From positions 434,001 through 498,000 of the forward strand of contig NZ_JOIJ01000002.1 in assembly GCF_000719975.1 (NCBI RefSeq): DNA of 64,000 bases, given 5' to 3'. The first letter of the stretch is position 1. Every line of letters starts with the position of its first letter. Shown in pieces: positions 35,673 through 45,678 of the stretch. This DNA comes from Prauserella rugosa. GTDB lineage: Bacteria > Actinomycetota > Actinomycetes > Mycobacteriales > Pseudonocardiaceae. Under the pieces are notes generated by a model, which saw only the letters and a list, made by a program, of their open reading frames with translations, ran no database searches and was not told where the DNA came from. Made by a program: the position numbers and the translations under genes.

Positions 35673-35710
35673 ACGCCGACGCGGTCAGCCGAAGGTGACC
35701 GCGTCGGCGT
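35673..35710. terminator. 15-bp-stem hairpin ending the pyrimidine operon
   Basis: ACGCCGACGCGGTCA (35673-35687) pairs perfectly with TGACCGCGTCGGCGT (35696-35710) around an 8-base loop, starting four bases after the LLM stop. The strongest hairpin noticed in the window. Confidence 0.75.
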
Positions 35711-35715
35711 TCCAC

Positions 35716-35775
35716 GTCTCGGCACTGCGCGTCTCGGCACTGCACGTCTCGGCACTGCGCGTCTCGGCCCTGCGG
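35716..35775. repeat. Four 15-bp tandem repeats in a convergent intergenic gap
   Basis: The unit GTCTCGGCACTGCGC occurs at 35716, 35731 (one change), 35746 and 35761 (diverged). It lies between the LLM gene terminator and the end of the dehydrogenase gene, outside any supported gene. Confidence 0.8.
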
Positions 35776-35842
35776 CCGGGCTCGGCCTGCAAACACCAGT
35801 ACAGGCTCGTGTGGGCGACGACGTCGGCAACCGGATCGCCGG

Positions 35843-36790
35843 CTACAGGGACATGACGCGGATCGGTTCCCCGGCCTGGTAGGCGGCGATATCCTCGACG
35901 GCGTCGCGGTAGAAGACCTCGTACAGGTCGCGCACCACGTAGCCGACGTGCGGGGTCAGCACCGTGTTCGGCAGGTCCCGCAGCGGGTGGTCGGCCGGCA
36001 GCGGTTCGGTGTCGTAGACGTCGAGTGCCGCGCCGCCGATCCGCCGCTGCCGCAGCGCCTCGATCAGGGCCGCCTCGTCGACGATCGGCCCGCGCGAGGT
36101 GTTCACCAGCCAGGCGGTCGGCTTCATCGCCGCGAGCTCGGCCGCCCCGATCAGGCCGCGGGTCCGGGAGCTGAGCACCTGGTGGATGGTCACGACGTCG
36201 GACTCGGCGAGCAACCGCTCCTTGCTCACGGCCTCCACGTCGTGTTCGGCGGCCTTCTCCTCGGTGAGGTTGGTGCTCCACGCGATGGTGCGCATGCCGA
36301 AGGCCTGGCCGATCCGCGCGACCCGGGAGCCGAGCCTGCCGAGGCCGACGACGCCGAGGGTCGCGCCCTGCACACTGCGACCCACGGTCGTCTGCCAGCC
36401 ACCCGTGCGCAGCGAACGGTCCTCGCCGGGCAGACCGCGCATCGCCGCGAGAATCAGCGCCCACGTGTGCTCGGCCGTCGGATGCGGCAGGTATCCGGTG
36501 TGCGAGACGACGATGCCGAGTTCGGCCGTCGCCTTCAGGTCGATCGACGGGTTCCGCGGCCCGCCGAGGCTCACGACGAGCCGCAGGTCGGGCAGTCTGC
36601 GCAACACCTCGGCAGGCAGTGGTGTGCGTTCGCGCATGGCCACCACGACCTCGCATCCGGCGAGGCGGTCCACGAGGGCGTCGTGGTCGGCGATGTGCTC
36701 GGTCAGCACGTCGACCTCGGCGCCGAGCGAGTCCCAGTCGGCGAGTTCGCGCGCGATGTCCTGATAGTCGTCCAGTACCGCGATCTTCAT
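35843..36790 (-). CDS. D-2-hydroxyacid dehydrogenase family protein
   Basis: 315 residues. NAD-binding GVVGLGRLGSRVARIG near 145-160; the catalytic Arg in VNTSRGPIVDE; Glu in YDTEPLP; His in TPHVGYVV. This is a phosphoglycerate-dehydrogenase-like enzyme without an ACT domain. The substrate-loop GGPRNPSID differs from SerA. Substrate unknown. ATG at 36790. Monocistronic by position. Confidence 0.88.
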   Translation of the reverse strand: MKIAVLDDYQDIARELADWDSLGAEVDVLTEHIADHDALVDRLAGCEVVVAMRERTPLPAEVLRRLPDLRLVVSLGGPRNPSIDLKATAELGIVVSHTGYLPHPTAEHTWALILAAMRGLPGEDRSLRTGGWQTTVGRSVQGATLGVVGLGRLGSRVARIGQAFGMRTIAWSTNLTEEKAAEHDVEAVSKERLLAESDVVTIHQVLSSRTRGLIGAAELAAMKPTAWLVNTSRGPIVDEAALIEALRQRRIGGAALDVYDTEPLPADHPLRDLPNTVLTPHVGYVVRDLYEVFYRDAVEDIAAYQAGEPIRVMSL

Positions 36791-36825
36791 ACCGACACGC
36801 TAATGCGTCGGGCCTGCCGATCGGG

Positions 36826-38043
36826 TCACGGCACGAGCAGGTCCACGCGCACCAGGTGGTGGTCGGAGGCGTCGTTGAGGCGGGCCAGCTCGGTACCGGG
36901 CACGGGCCAGAACACGCCACCGCCGCGGGGGATCAGTCCGCGGGACGGCAGGACGTAGTCGACCCGCAGGTTGCCGGGTGATTCGGCGGCGAAGTCGGCG
37001 GTGTCGAGCCATGCCGGGCCGACGTGGTCGTCGTTGGCGCCGCCCTCCTGTCGGCCGGCCACCACGGCGCCGACGCTGCCCGGGCGGGTGTCACGCACGC
37101 GCGGTGCGTCGAGCAGCTGGGTCGCGGCCGCATCGACGCTGTCGCCGTCGTGCGGGTCGGCGTTGTAGTCACCGGCGATGACGAACCGTTCGCGGGGGTC
37201 GAGGCCGCCGCGGACACCGTCGTCGTCGTAGATGTAGTCGCCCTTGCCCGGCGTGACGTAGTCGGCCCAGAACCGGATCTCGTCGTGGTTGCGGGTGCCG
37301 TTGCGGTCCTCCTCGCCGTCGAAGCTCGGCGGCGTGGGGTGGGCGGTGAGGAAGTGCACGGTGCGCCCGCCGATCTCGATCGGCAGATCCCAGTGGGACT
37401 TCGACGACAACCGCAGCACGTCGAGGATCTCGTCGGAGTACCAGTCGCCCTCGTCGGGCGTGGCCGGGTCACTCGGCAGCGTCGCGCCGGGCATGTCCTT
37501 CCACAGGAAGTTCCGGAACGTCCGCACGCCGTCGGTGTCGATCGGGTGCTTCGACAGCACGAGCATGCCGTACTGGCCTTCGAAGTCGCCGAACCCGTGG
37601 GCGTCGTCGGGCCCGTCGGTGCTGCCGTCGCGGTTGAGATCGAACCCGGTCGGCACGCCCGTGTTCACCGGCGCGGTGTAGGCGTGCGGGTAGTCGATCG
37701 GCTCGGCGCCGTTCTGGCCCACCTCGAGGTAGTTGTCCCGGAACGCGTCGGCCGCGGCGCCGCCTGCGACGTAGTCGAACTCGTTGATCAGCAGGACGTC
37801 CGGCCGGTTGCGCTGGATGACCTCGGCGACCTTCTGTGCCTGCTCGTCGTCCGGTGTGGACAGATCCGTGAGCAGTTCGCCCTCGGCGGCGCGGTTGAGC
37901 GAGGCGTTGAACGTCGCGAACCGCACGTCCTGCGGACCGCCGCGCTCTTCCGGCTGGGCGGTGTTCGCCGCGGCGGGCGACACGGCCAGGCCGGCCGACA
38001 GGGCCAGGCCGACGGACACGGACATCCAACGCGATCGACGCAC
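36826..38043 (-). CDS. Secreted endonuclease/exonuclease/phosphatase-family protein
   Basis: 405 residues with a Sec signal peptide (VRRSRWMSVSVGLALSAGLA, cut near PAAA/NTAQ). EEP-fold motifs: RFATFNASLNR, LLINEFDY, VHFLTAHPTPP, VIAGDYNADP and the ending NDASDHHLVRVDL. Likely a calcium- or magnesium-dependent phosphoesterase or nuclease outside the cell. A dockerin-like DLNRDGSTDGPDD loop may bind calcium. GTG at 38043 with GGAGG five bases upstream; the longer frame to 38118 lacks a ribosome site. Confidence 0.85.
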   Translation of the reverse strand: MRRSRWMSVSVGLALSAGLAVSPAAANTAQPEERGGPQDVRFATFNASLNRAAEGELLTDLSTPDDEQAQKVAEVIQRNRPDVLLINEFDYVAGGAAADAFRDNYLEVGQNGAEPIDYPHAYTAPVNTGVPTGFDLNRDGSTDGPDDAHGFGDFEGQYGMLVLSKHPIDTDGVRTFRNFLWKDMPGATLPSDPATPDEGDWYSDEILDVLRLSSKSHWDLPIEIGGRTVHFLTAHPTPPSFDGEEDRNGTRNHDEIRFWADYVTPGKGDYIYDDDGVRGGLDPRERFVIAGDYNADPHDGDSVDAAATQLLDAPRVRDTRPGSVGAVVAGRQEGGANDDHVGPAWLDTADFAAESPGNLRVDYVLPSRGLIPRGGGVFWPVPGTELARLNDASDHHLVRVDLLVP

Positions 38044-38138
38044 GGTTACCTCCCAGAAGTCGGCGCCCACCTTACGAGTGACAGGTGAACTCCGGGAGGC
38101 TTTCGGGCAACGACCCACCGTTCGTCGGCCGCGCCGGT

Positions 38139-38990
38139 CTAGACGGGAAGTTCGAGCACGCCGCCGGTGGCCTCACGCAGGGCCCGGCGCATCTCCTCGC
38201 GCGGAGCCGTCCGGCCGGTGAACTGTTCGACCTGGCCGAACGCCTGGTGCAGCAGCATGTCCAGGCCGGTGGCGATCCGCCCGCCGCGCGCGGCCACCGC
38301 GTCGGCGAGCGGAGTCGGCCACGGGTGGTAGATGACGTCGAGCACGCAGCCGACCCCGGCGATCGCCTCGAGGTCCGCGGTGAGCGCCTCCGAGGGCACG
38401 GTGCTGACGAGGACGTCCGTGTCGGCCGTCAGCGCCGCCATGTCCACCTCGGACCAGCGGAGCACGTCGACGTCGAGTCCGGCGCGGCGCGCCGCCTCGG
38501 TCGTCTCGCCTGCCCGCGCCGGCTCGCGCACGACCAGACGCACCGACGTCACCCCGAGATCGGCGAACGCGACCACCGCCGCGGCGGCCGTACCACCGGC
38601 GCCGAGCACGACCGCCCTGGTGCCGCCGTCGTAGCCACCCGCCACCCGCAACGCGCCGGTGACGCCGTCGACGTCGGTGCAGTCGGCCCGCCAGCCGTCG
38701 CCGACCGGCACGAGCGTGTTGGCCGCACCGACGGCCTGCGCGCGGGGCGTCACCTCGGCGGCGTGGGCCAGTGCCGCGCGTTTGCCCGGCATCGTCACCG
38801 ACAGGCCCGCCCACTCGGGACCGAGCCCGTCGACGAATCCGGGCAGCCCGTCGGCGTCGATCTCGATGCGGTCGTAGGTCCAGTCGGGCAGGCCGAGCGC
38901 GCGGTAGGCCGACAGGTGCAGCACCGGCGACAACGAGTGGTCGACGGGCGAGCCGAGCACGGCGGCGCGGCGCGCGTGGTCAGTAGACAC
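38139..38990 (-). CDS. aroE: Shikimate dehydrogenase (NADP)
   Basis: 283 residues. N-terminal GSPVDHSLSP binds shikimate; catalytic Lys in TMPGKRA; Asp in CTDVDG; NADP-binding GAGGTAAAAV; C-terminal TGLDMLLHQAFGQVEQFTG. Reduces 3-dehydroshikimate in the aromatic amino acid pathway. The GTG start overlaps the mltG stop by 11 bases. The chain alaS-ruvX-mltG-aroE is conserved in Actinobacteria. Confidence 0.95.
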   Translation of the reverse strand: MSTDHARRAAVLGSPVDHSLSPVLHLSAYRALGLPDWTYDRIEIDADGLPGFVDGLGPEWAGLSVTMPGKRAALAHAAEVTPRAQAVGAANTLVPVGDGWRADCTDVDGVTGALRVAGGYDGGTRAVVLGAGGTAAAAVVAFADLGVTSVRLVVREPARAGETTEAARRAGLDVDVLRWSEVDMAALTADTDVLVSTVPSEALTADLEAIAGVGCVLDVIYHPWPTPLADAVAARGGRIATGLDMLLHQAFGQVEQFTGRTAPREEMRRALREATGGVLELPV

Positions 38991-41277
38991 CGTTCTCCCG
39001 TGCCCGTTTCGCGTTCTGTTCGTGCTCGGCGTGGTTGTCGCTGAAGCACGACAGGCCGTTCTTCTCGCACACCACGAAGTAGGTCCACGGCCCGTCGGCG
39101 GGCTCCTCGGCGGCGGTGATCGCGTCGGTGCTGGGCGCTCCGACGGGGGTCGGCACCAGGCCCGGGTTCAGGTAGGTGTTGTACGGCCCCGGCTGCGACC
39201 GCCACCGCGACTCGGTGCGGATGTTCGGGTCCTTCTGCACGTAGTTGATCGTCGAGTCCATCTGCAACGGCATGTCCTGGTCGAGCCGGTTATAGATGAC
39301 CCTGGCGATCTTGCTGAAGTCGTTCTGCACGCCCTCGCCCTCGATGATCGAGGCGATGATCAGGATCTCGTACGGCGAGTAGCCCGTCGCGCCCGCCGCG
39401 TTCGGCAGGCCCGCCGCCTCCATCCGGGTGGCCGACGTCGACAGCACCTCGGTGAGGATCCGCTTGGCGTCCCAGCCGGGTTCGACGTCGTACACGCCGG
39501 GCGAGATCAGGCCTTCGAGCCGGTGTTGCGCGTCGTGTTTCTGCGCAGGTTCGGCCGCCCATTCGGGCACGCCCAGCTCGGTCAGGTCGGTCGAGGCGAT
39601 GGTCTTCTGCAGCTCCTCCGGGCTGACGCAGGTGCTCTCGCCGTTCAGCTCCGCACACGAGGCCTGCGACAGCAGGGACAGGACCCCGGGCTGCACCTCG
39701 TCGCCGCTGCCCTTGTCCGACAGGCGCGTGCCCGCGCGGATCTCGACCTGGCCCACGCGCGCGTCGGGCTGGACCAGGGTCTCGACGGCACTCTCGCCGG
39801 AGGCCTTCGTCTTGACCACGTAGTAGCCGGGCTGGATGGACAGCACGCGTTGGTCGTCCTCGCTGGCCGCGACGAACGCCGAGGAGCTGGCGACGACGTC
39901 GAGCTTGTCGAGTTTGTTGGCGATCGTCCTGGTGGAGTCGCCGTCCTGGACGTGCAGCAGTACGTCCCTGTCGCCGGTGCCCTCGTAGTCCTCGTAACCG
40001 AAGCCGAGCAGTTCACGCGCTCCGATGTAGGCGCCGCCCGCGAGCAGCGCCAGCACGGCGAGGGCGGCGATCCAGCGGAACGCACGCCTGCCGCGGCCAC
40101 GCCGGGTCCGCGGGGGTTCCTCGTCGTCGGGGCCGCCGGGGATGTAGGCCGGTTCGGCGCGGTCGCCACCGCGCCGATCGTCGTCCTCTGCGTCGTAGTC
40201 GCCGTAGTCGTCGCCCTCGTCGTACTCGCCGTACTCGTCGTAGGCGTCGTAGGCGCCGAGCTCGTCGATCAGCCCGTCGTCACCGCGTTCGTCGCCGCGG
40301 CCCCAGTCATCCGGGGTCCGATCGTCCGGGGCCCTGTCGTCCGGGGCCCGGTCGAAACGCGGGTCGGCGTACCCGGACCCGTACTCGGGGTCGTACTGGT
40401 CGTCGTAGGGGACGCCGTGTCTGCGGTCGGCGTGGCGGTCGTCGTAACGGTGGTCGCGGTTCATGGCGTCGTCGGTCTCGTCGTACGGGTCGGGGTGGCC
40501 GTCCAGGCCGTGGGCGACCGACCCGAGGGCGAAGGTCTGCGTGGGGCTCTCGTCGGCGTCCACGCCGTGGTTCGGGTGGAGTGCGCGCCTGGCGCCGCGA
40601 CGCGGCCCCGGCGGCGGTTCGGGCAGGCCCCGCTCCGGCATCGCGCGTTCCTCACCGGGAGGCGGCACCGGCGGCATCGACGGCCGGGAGGCCGAATGCG
40701 GAGCCGGGCCGGGCGCGGCCGGCGGAGGCGGCACCGGGGGCATCGCGGGCCGCGACGGCGGATGGTCGGGATGTCTCGGTCCACCTGCGCGCGGATCCGG
40801 ACGCAGTGCGTCCTGGTCGGGTGCCTCGGGTCGGGGAAGGTCGGGGCGGGGTTGGTCCGGCCTGGCGGCGGGGGGCCTCGGCCGGGCCTGCGGTCTCGCC
40901 GCCGGGGGCATACCGGGTTCGGGGGCCGGTGCTCCCGGGGCGGGCGTGTCGGGGGCCGCGTGCCGCGGGCGCCGTTCGGGGAGCGGCTGCCTGCGGGGGT
41001 GCTTGGGCGGCGGCCCCGGGGGCGGGCCCTGGTCGCGGGCATGACCGGGACCAGGCTCGCGGGCGGGCGGATCGCCTGCCCGCTGGTCGTTCACCGGGCG
41101 CCGGGCGGCGGGTGGCCGCCCCGGCCGCTCCCTTCGGGGCAGCTCCGGCCGTGGCGGTTCGTCGGCGGGGACGCGGTCGTCGAACCACGCCCCGTCGCCC
41201 GGCGCGGGCGGTTCGGCGGCCTGGGCACGGCGCGGCGGGCGGGACCGCGGGTCTCCGCCGTCGTGTGGGGTCGTCAT
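38980..41277 (-). CDS. mltG: Endolytic murein transglycosylase MltG
   Basis: 765 residues. Residues 1-395 are cytosolic and disordered: Pro/Arg rich to about 230, then Asp/Tyr/Glu rich. One membrane helix spans about 400-420. The periplasmic YceG domain follows, with the catalytic Glu646 in ASIIEGEGV and [11 protein letters not shown]. It cuts nascent glycan strands and sets their length. Typical MltG proteins have a far shorter cytosolic part; actinobacterial forms are longer but this is large. ATG overlaps the ruvX stop (ATGA). Confidence 0.93.
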   Translation of the reverse strand: MTTPHDGGDPRSRPPRRAQAAEPPAPGDGAWFDDRVPADEPPRPELPRRERPGRPPAARRPVNDQRAGDPPAREPGPGHARDQGPPPGPPPKHPRRQPLPERRPRHAAPDTPAPGAPAPEPGMPPAARPQARPRPPAARPDQPRPDLPRPEAPDQDALRPDPRAGGPRHPDHPPSRPAMPPVPPPPAAPGPAPHSASRPSMPPVPPPGEERAMPERGLPEPPPGPRRGARRALHPNHGVDADESPTQTFALGSVAHGLDGHPDPYDETDDAMNRDHRYDDRHADRRHGVPYDDQYDPEYGSGYADPRFDRAPDDRAPDDRTPDDWGRGDERGDDGLIDELGAYDAYDEYGEYDEGDDYGDYDAEDDDRRGGDRAEPAYIPGGPDDEEPPRTRRGRGRRAFRWIAALAVLALLAGGAYIGARELLGFGYEDYEGTGDRDVLLHVQDGDSTRTIANKLDKLDVVASSSAFVAASEDDQRVLSIQPGYYVVKTKASGESAVETLVQPDARVGQVEIRAGTRLSDKGSGDEVQPGVLSLLSQASCAELNGESTCVSPEELQKTIASTDLTELGVPEWAAEPAQKHDAQHRLEGLISPGVYDVEPGWDAKRILTEVLSTSATRMEAAGLPNAAGATGYSPYEILIIASIIEGEGVQNDFSKIARVIYNRLDQDMPLQMDSTINYVQKDPNIRTESRWRSQPGPYNTYLNPGLVPTPVGAPSTDAITAAEEPADGPWTYFVVCEKNGLSCFSDNHAEHEQNAKRARENGVY

Positions 41278-41765
41278 GCGGGGCCCGCTCCCCTCGCGAT
41301 CGCGGAGCTGCGCGCATCGATCCACGCCTGGAGGATCTCCACCGCGGCCGCCTGGTCGACGACGGCACGCTGCTTCTTCCCCTTCACTCCGCGTTGGGAG
41401 AGCATGCGACTCGCGGTGACCGTGGTCAGCCGCTCGTCGGCCAGGCGCACGGGAACGGAAATCCGGTCGGTGAGCCGGCCTGCGTAGTCCGCCGCGGTCT
41501 CGGCGGCGGTGCCGTGCCGGTCGGCCAACGTCCTCGGGAGTCCCACGATCACCTCGACCACATCGTGTTCGGCGACGAGCGAGACGAGCTCGCCGATGTC
41601 GGTATCCCCCTCCGGATCCCTCGTGAGGGTAACGAGCGGAGTCGCCAGGATCGGACTGGGATCGCTCAGCGCCACGCCGACCCGTACGGATCCGACATCC
41701 ACGGCAAGCCGACGGCCGGCGCCGGGATCGTCGATCCCGGGCCGGTCCGGTTGGATCTCACTCAC
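41274..41765 (-). CDS. ruvX: RuvX/YqgF pre-16S rRNA nuclease
   Basis: 163 residues. RNase H-like fold: [30 protein letters not shown], and [15 protein letters not shown]. Matures the 5' end of 16S rRNA in characterised cases. GTG start overlaps the alaS stop (GTGA); the longer open frame upstream is antisense shadow of alaS. Its stop overlaps the mltG start, so three genes are coupled in series. Confidence 0.93.
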   Translation of the reverse strand: MSEIQPDRPGIDDPGAGRRLAVDVGSVRVGVALSDPSPILATPLVTLTRDPEGDTDIGELVSLVAEHDVVEVIVGLPRTLADRHGTAAETAADYAGRLTDRISVPVRLADERLTTVTASRMLSQRGVKGKKQRAVVDQAAAVEILQAWIDARSSAIARGAGPA

Positions 41766-44425
41766 CCGTTCGCGAGGGCGTTCCGCAGCGCGGCGATCGC
41801 CTGGTCGATACCGGCGGGGTTGCTGCCACCGCCCTGGGCCATGTCCGGCTTGCCGCCACCGCGCCCGCCGACGGCCTCGGCGAACGAGGGAACGAGCTTG
41901 CCCGCGGCGTGGCCTGCCTCGCGCGCGGCCGCGGTCGTGGCGACGACGAAGCTGACCTTGCCGTCGTCGGTCGGCGCGAACAGCGCGACGATGCCGGGAC
42001 GCGAACCGAGCCGGTTGCGCACCTCCGCCGCCAGCGCACGCACGCCACCCGCGTCGATGCCGCCGTCGAGCCGCTTGGCCACGAGCGACACGCCGCCGAT
42101 CTCCTCGGCGGCGTCGGCCAGCGATCCCGCCGAGCCGAGCACCTGCTGGGTCTTGAGCTGCTCGATCTCCTTCTCGGCGCTGCGCAGCCGCGAGAGGACG
42201 TCGTCGATCCGCTCGGGGATCCGCTCGGTCGGCACCTTCAACGTGCCCGCGAGCTGGGACACCAGGAGCTGTTCCTTGCGGACGTGCCGCAGGGCGTCGG
42301 TCCCGACGAGCGCCTCGACGCGATGCACACCGGACCCGATCGAGGCGTCCGAGACGAGCTTGACCAGACCCAGCTCGCCGATGCGGTCGACGTGCGTGCC
42401 ACCGCACAGCTCACGCGAGTAGTCGCCCATGTCGACCACGCGCACGTCGTTGCCGTACTTCTCGCCGAACAGGGCGATGGCGCCCAGTTCGAGGGCCTTG
42501 TCCTTCGTCGTGGTGTAGGCCGCGACCTCGACGTCGGTTTGCAGGTAGTCGTTGACCTCTTCCTCGACCTCGGTGAGCACGTCGGACGACACCGACCCCG
42601 CGGTCGTGAAGTCGAAGCGCATGCGACCGGGAGAGTTGAGCGAACCGGCCTGCGCGGCGCGTTTGCCGTAGGCACCGCGCACCGCGGCGTGCACCAGGTG
42701 GGTGGCCGAGTGCGACCGCGCGATCGACCGGCGGCGCGTCTCGTCGACCGACGCGGTCAGCTCGGTGTCGACGGCCAGTTCACCTCCGGTCACCTCGACG
42801 CGGTGGACGAACAGTCCCGGCACGAGCTTCTGCACGTCGGTGACCTTCACCTCGACCCCGTGGCCCACCAGCACCCCGGTGTCGGCGATCTGACCACCGC
42901 TCTCGCCGTAGAACGGCGTGCGGTCGAGGATGACCTCCGCCTTGCGGCCCTCGCCGACCACCGGCACGGGCGCGCCGTCCTCCAGCAGGCCGACCACCCG
43001 GGCCGTGGCCTGCAGATCGGTGTAGCCGAGGAAGTCGGTCTCGCCGTGCTGTTCGAGCAGCCGGCGGTAGACCGACAGGTCGCCGTGGCCGGTCTTGCGG
43101 GAGGCCGCGTCGGCCTTGGCGCGCTGCCGCTGCTCCTCCATGAGGGTGCGGAAACCCTCCTCGTCGACCGACAGGCCCTGCTCGGCCGCCATCTCGAGGG
43201 TCAGGTCGATCGGGAAGCCGTACGTGTCGTGCAGCTGGAACGCCTTGTCCCCGGCCAGGATCGAGCCGCCGGACCGCTTGGTCTCCTCGGCGGCCAGGTC
43301 GAAGATGCGCGACCCGCTGGTCAGCGTGGCCAGGAAGGTCTCCTCCTCCTGGCGCATGACGTCGCTGATGCGGTCGAAGTCGCGGGCGATCTCCGGGTAG
43401 GACGGCGACATCGCGTCGCGCACGACCTTCGCGAACTCCGGCAGCACCGGCTCGTGCACGCCCAGCAGGCGCACGGCGCGCACGATCCGGCGCAGCAACC
43501 TGCGCAGCACGTAGCCGCGGGCCTCGTTGCCGGGCGTGACGCCGTCGCCGATCAGCATCACGCCGGAGCGCGCGTGGTCGGCGATGACGCGGAACCGCAC
43601 GTCGTCGGCGTGGTCGGCACCGTAGCGGCGGCCGGAGAACTCCTCGGCACGCTGGATCACCGGGCGGACGAGGTCGGTCTCGTAGACGTTGTCGACGCCC
43701 TGGAGCAGGAACGCCACGCGCTCGATGCCCATGCCGGTGTCGATGTTCTTCTGCGGCAGTTCGCCGATCGGCGGATGTCCGAGCTTGGGGCTCTGCTCGC
43801 CGCGGACGTCCTGCATGAACACGAGGTTCCAGATCTCGAGGTAGCGGTCCTCGTCGACCACCGGACCGCCGTCCCGGCCGTACTCCGGCCCGCGGTCGTA
43901 GTAGATCTCGGAGCAGGGCCCGCCGGGGCCCGGCACACCCATGTCCCAGTAGTTGTCCTTGCCGTCCCGCACCTGGATGCGGTCCGACGGGATCCCCGTG
44001 ATGTCCCGCCACAGGCCTGCTGCCTCGGCGTCGTGCTCGTAGACGGTCACCCACAGCCGGTCGGGGTCGAACCCCAGGCCGCCGGCGTCCTGCGACGACG
44101 TGAGCAGGCCCCACGCACGCTCGATGGCGCCTTCCTTGAAGTAGTCGCCGAACGAGAAGTTGCCTGCCATCTGGAAGAACGTGTTGTGCCGGGTGGTCTT
44201 GCCGACCTCGTCGATGTCCCCGGTACGCACGCACTTCTGCACGCTGGTCGCACGCGGGTACGGAGGCGGCACCTCGCCCAGGAAGTACGGCTTGAACTGG
44301 ACCATGCCCGCGTTCACGAACAGCAGCGTCGGATCGTCGAGGATCAGCGACGCGCTGGGCACGCGGGTGTGGCCGTGGCCCTCGAAGTAGTCGAGGAACC
44401 GCTTGCTGATTTCGTGTGTTTCCAC
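41762..44425 (-). CDS. alaS: Alanyl-tRNA synthetase
   Basis: 887 residues, full length. Class II core at the N-terminus ([27 protein letters not shown]), editing domain with HSATHL and CGGTHVDR, and a C-terminal C-Ala/DHHA1 domain ([12 protein letters not shown]). GTG start with GAGGAAG upstream. A 10-bp-stem inverted repeat lies 52-92 bases before the start. Confidence 0.96.
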   Translation of the reverse strand: METHEISKRFLDYFEGHGHTRVPSASLILDDPTLLFVNAGMVQFKPYFLGEVPPPYPRATSVQKCVRTGDIDEVGKTTRHNTFFQMAGNFSFGDYFKEGAIERAWGLLTSSQDAGGLGFDPDRLWVTVYEHDAEAAGLWRDITGIPSDRIQVRDGKDNYWDMGVPGPGGPCSEIYYDRGPEYGRDGGPVVDEDRYLEIWNLVFMQDVRGEQSPKLGHPPIGELPQKNIDTGMGIERVAFLLQGVDNVYETDLVRPVIQRAEEFSGRRYGADHADDVRFRVIADHARSGVMLIGDGVTPGNEARGYVLRRLLRRIVRAVRLLGVHEPVLPEFAKVVRDAMSPSYPEIARDFDRISDVMRQEEETFLATLTSGSRIFDLAAEETKRSGGSILAGDKAFQLHDTYGFPIDLTLEMAAEQGLSVDEEGFRTLMEEQRQRAKADAASRKTGHGDLSVYRRLLEQHGETDFLGYTDLQATARVVGLLEDGAPVPVVGEGRKAEVILDRTPFYGESGGQIADTGVLVGHGVEVKVTDVQKLVPGLFVHRVEVTGGELAVDTELTASVDETRRRSIARSHSATHLVHAAVRGAYGKRAAQAGSLNSPGRMRFDFTTAGSVSSDVLTEVEEEVNDYLQTDVEVAAYTTTKDKALELGAIALFGEKYGNDVRVVDMGDYSRELCGGTHVDRIGELGLVKLVSDASIGSGVHRVEALVGTDALRHVRKEQLLVSQLAGTLKVPTERIPERIDDVLSRLRSAEKEIEQLKTQQVLGSAGSLADAAEEIGGVSLVAKRLDGGIDAGGVRALAAEVRNRLGSRPGIVALFAPTDDGKVSFVVATTAAAREAGHAAGKLVPSFAEAVGGRGGGKPDMAQGGGSNPAGIDQAIAALRNALANG

Positions 44426-44476
44426 TGGAGCTTCCTCGCAGGATGTGGCGGACGGATGTGGGGCCGCACCGGGGCC

Positions 44477-44517
44477 CCGGCCGCCGTGTCGAACGTCCGG
44501 CCGCGTGCGGCGGCCGG
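44477..44517. terminator. Inverted repeat in the alaS upstream region
   Basis: CCGGCCGCCG (44477-44486) pairs with CGGCGGCCGG (44508-44517); the loop is 21 bases. A second palindrome CCGGGGCCCCGG (44469-44480) overlaps the left arm, so alternative folds are possible. Terminator for the upstream small genes or alaS leader structure. Confidence 0.35.
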
Positions 44518-44584
44518 CGCTGGGCCGGAACGGGCGAAGACGGCGAAGGGCTCGCCTGCTGTGCGCGGGAGTGTTCCCGGCGGC

Positions 44585-45007
44585 TCAGCCCTCCGCCCGG
44601 GGAGCTCGCGCCCTGCGGGTCGCGGCGGAACGCTCACCCTGGGCCCGGCGGGGCTGCTCGGCACGCACCGGACCGGTCGCGGGCGCGCCGGACCGCGGCG
44701 CAGGCCGCTGCTGCGGCGCCCGCTGCGGCTGTGGACGCGCGGCCTGGGCCGGACGAGCACCTGCCTCCGGGGGCCGCGCCGGGGTCACCGGCCGTTGCAC
44801 GATCTGGTTCAGTTCCTGCTCCCGCTCGGACATTCCGGCACGCACGTCGGCTCCGAACGCGCCGAGGGCGCCTGCGAGCTCTCGCACGGCGTCTCCCACG
44901 TTCGAGGCTAACCCCGCCGGAGTGGCTTGACGAGCGGTTTCGCTGGCCTTGCGGGACAGCGCGACCCCCGCGGCCACGCCGACCCCGAGCCAGAAGACGC
45001 GTTTCAT
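44585..45007 (-). CDS. Small membrane-anchored protein (DUF6167-like)
   Basis: 140 residues. It begins MKRVFWLGVGVAAGVALSRK, one membrane helix, then SNVGDAVRELAGALGAFGADVRAGMSEREQELNQ and a basic Arg/Pro/Ala/Gln-rich tail. The position between a DUF948 gene and alaS matches actinobacterial genomes. ATG overlaps the DUF948 stop (ATGA). Role unknown. Confidence 0.7.
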   Translation of the reverse strand: MKRVFWLGVGVAAGVALSRKASETARQATPAGLASNVGDAVRELAGALGAFGADVRAGMSEREQELNQIVQRPVTPARPPEAGARPAQAARPQPQRAPQQRPAPRSGAPATGPVRAEQPRRAQGERSAATRRARAPRAEG

Positions 45008-45408
45008 TTCCTGCTCTTCCTCCCACGCCGGAGCGAGTGCTTGCCGTTCTCGGCCTTCGCCGCACGCCGCGCCTTGATGGCCTTGCTCATGCCGTACGAC
45101 AGCGCCGCCGTCTTCACGAGCGGGCCGCCGAGCGTCGCGGTGAACACCGACGACAGCGCCGAGACGTTGCCCGTCACGGTCTGCGCGTTGGACGTGATGC
45201 CGTCGACGCGTTCGAGCTGTGTGTTGACGTGCGTGATGGTGTCGCTGGCGCCGTGCAGCAGTGGATCGGTGTTCTCGTGGGCCTTCCGGATGGCGACCGT
45301 GGCCTCGTCGAGCGTGCGGCCGAGCTTGACCAGCGCGATCGCCAAGAACAACACCAGCAGCACGAAGGCGCCCGCGGCGACCAGTGCGGCGATCTGCCCT
45401 GCCGACAC
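45004..45408 (-). CDS. DUF948 membrane protein
   Basis: 134 residues. One N-terminal helix (GQIAALVAAGAFVLLVLFLA), a predicted coiled coil (TLDEATVAIRKAHENTDPLL; THVNTQLERVD), then a basic tail KARRAAKAENGK. GTG with GAGGAGGG upstream. Co-translated with the next small gene. Confidence 0.82.
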   Translation of the reverse strand: MSAGQIAALVAAGAFVLLVLFLAIALVKLGRTLDEATVAIRKAHENTDPLLHGASDTITHVNTQLERVDGITSNAQTVTGNVSALSSVFTATLGGPLVKTAALSYGMSKAIKARRAAKAENGKHSLRRGRKSRK

Positions 45409-45560
45409 GTGCCCTCCTCATTCATGGATCGATGGCGACAACACATCGGTCGTCACATCGGGTCGTGGGTGGGGACCGATGGGACTGTGAGGCTACCGTG
45501 CGTCGCCCCCGTCACCCTGGCGGCCCTCGCCGAGACCCCGCGTGGCGTGTCGCCCGCAAC

Positions 45561-45604
45561 GATCTCCCACGGCGATCTCCCACGACCCACGGCGATCTCC
45601 CACG
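45561..45604. repeat. Three copies of GATCTCCCACG upstream of the phospholipase gene
   Basis: GATCTCCCAC begins at 45561, 45574 and 45594; the last two copies share the longer GGCGATCTCCCACGAC. They lie 75-118 bases before the phospholipase start, in the promoter region. Confidence 0.55.
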
Positions 45605-45678
45605 ACGGTCGCCCGCTCGTGGGCCACGCGTCAGCTGTCGATCATCGCCGGTTGACGTCGACGGACGACGGTGAGCAC

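Noticed and set aside
41909..44911. 1000-codon open frame opposite alaS
   Set aside because: Same GC-driven shadow; alaS motifs are intact on the minus strand.
44416..45678. 420-codon upstream extension of the phospholipase C frame
   Set aside because: It runs antisense through two small genes; the Tat signal sits correctly after the ATG at 45679.
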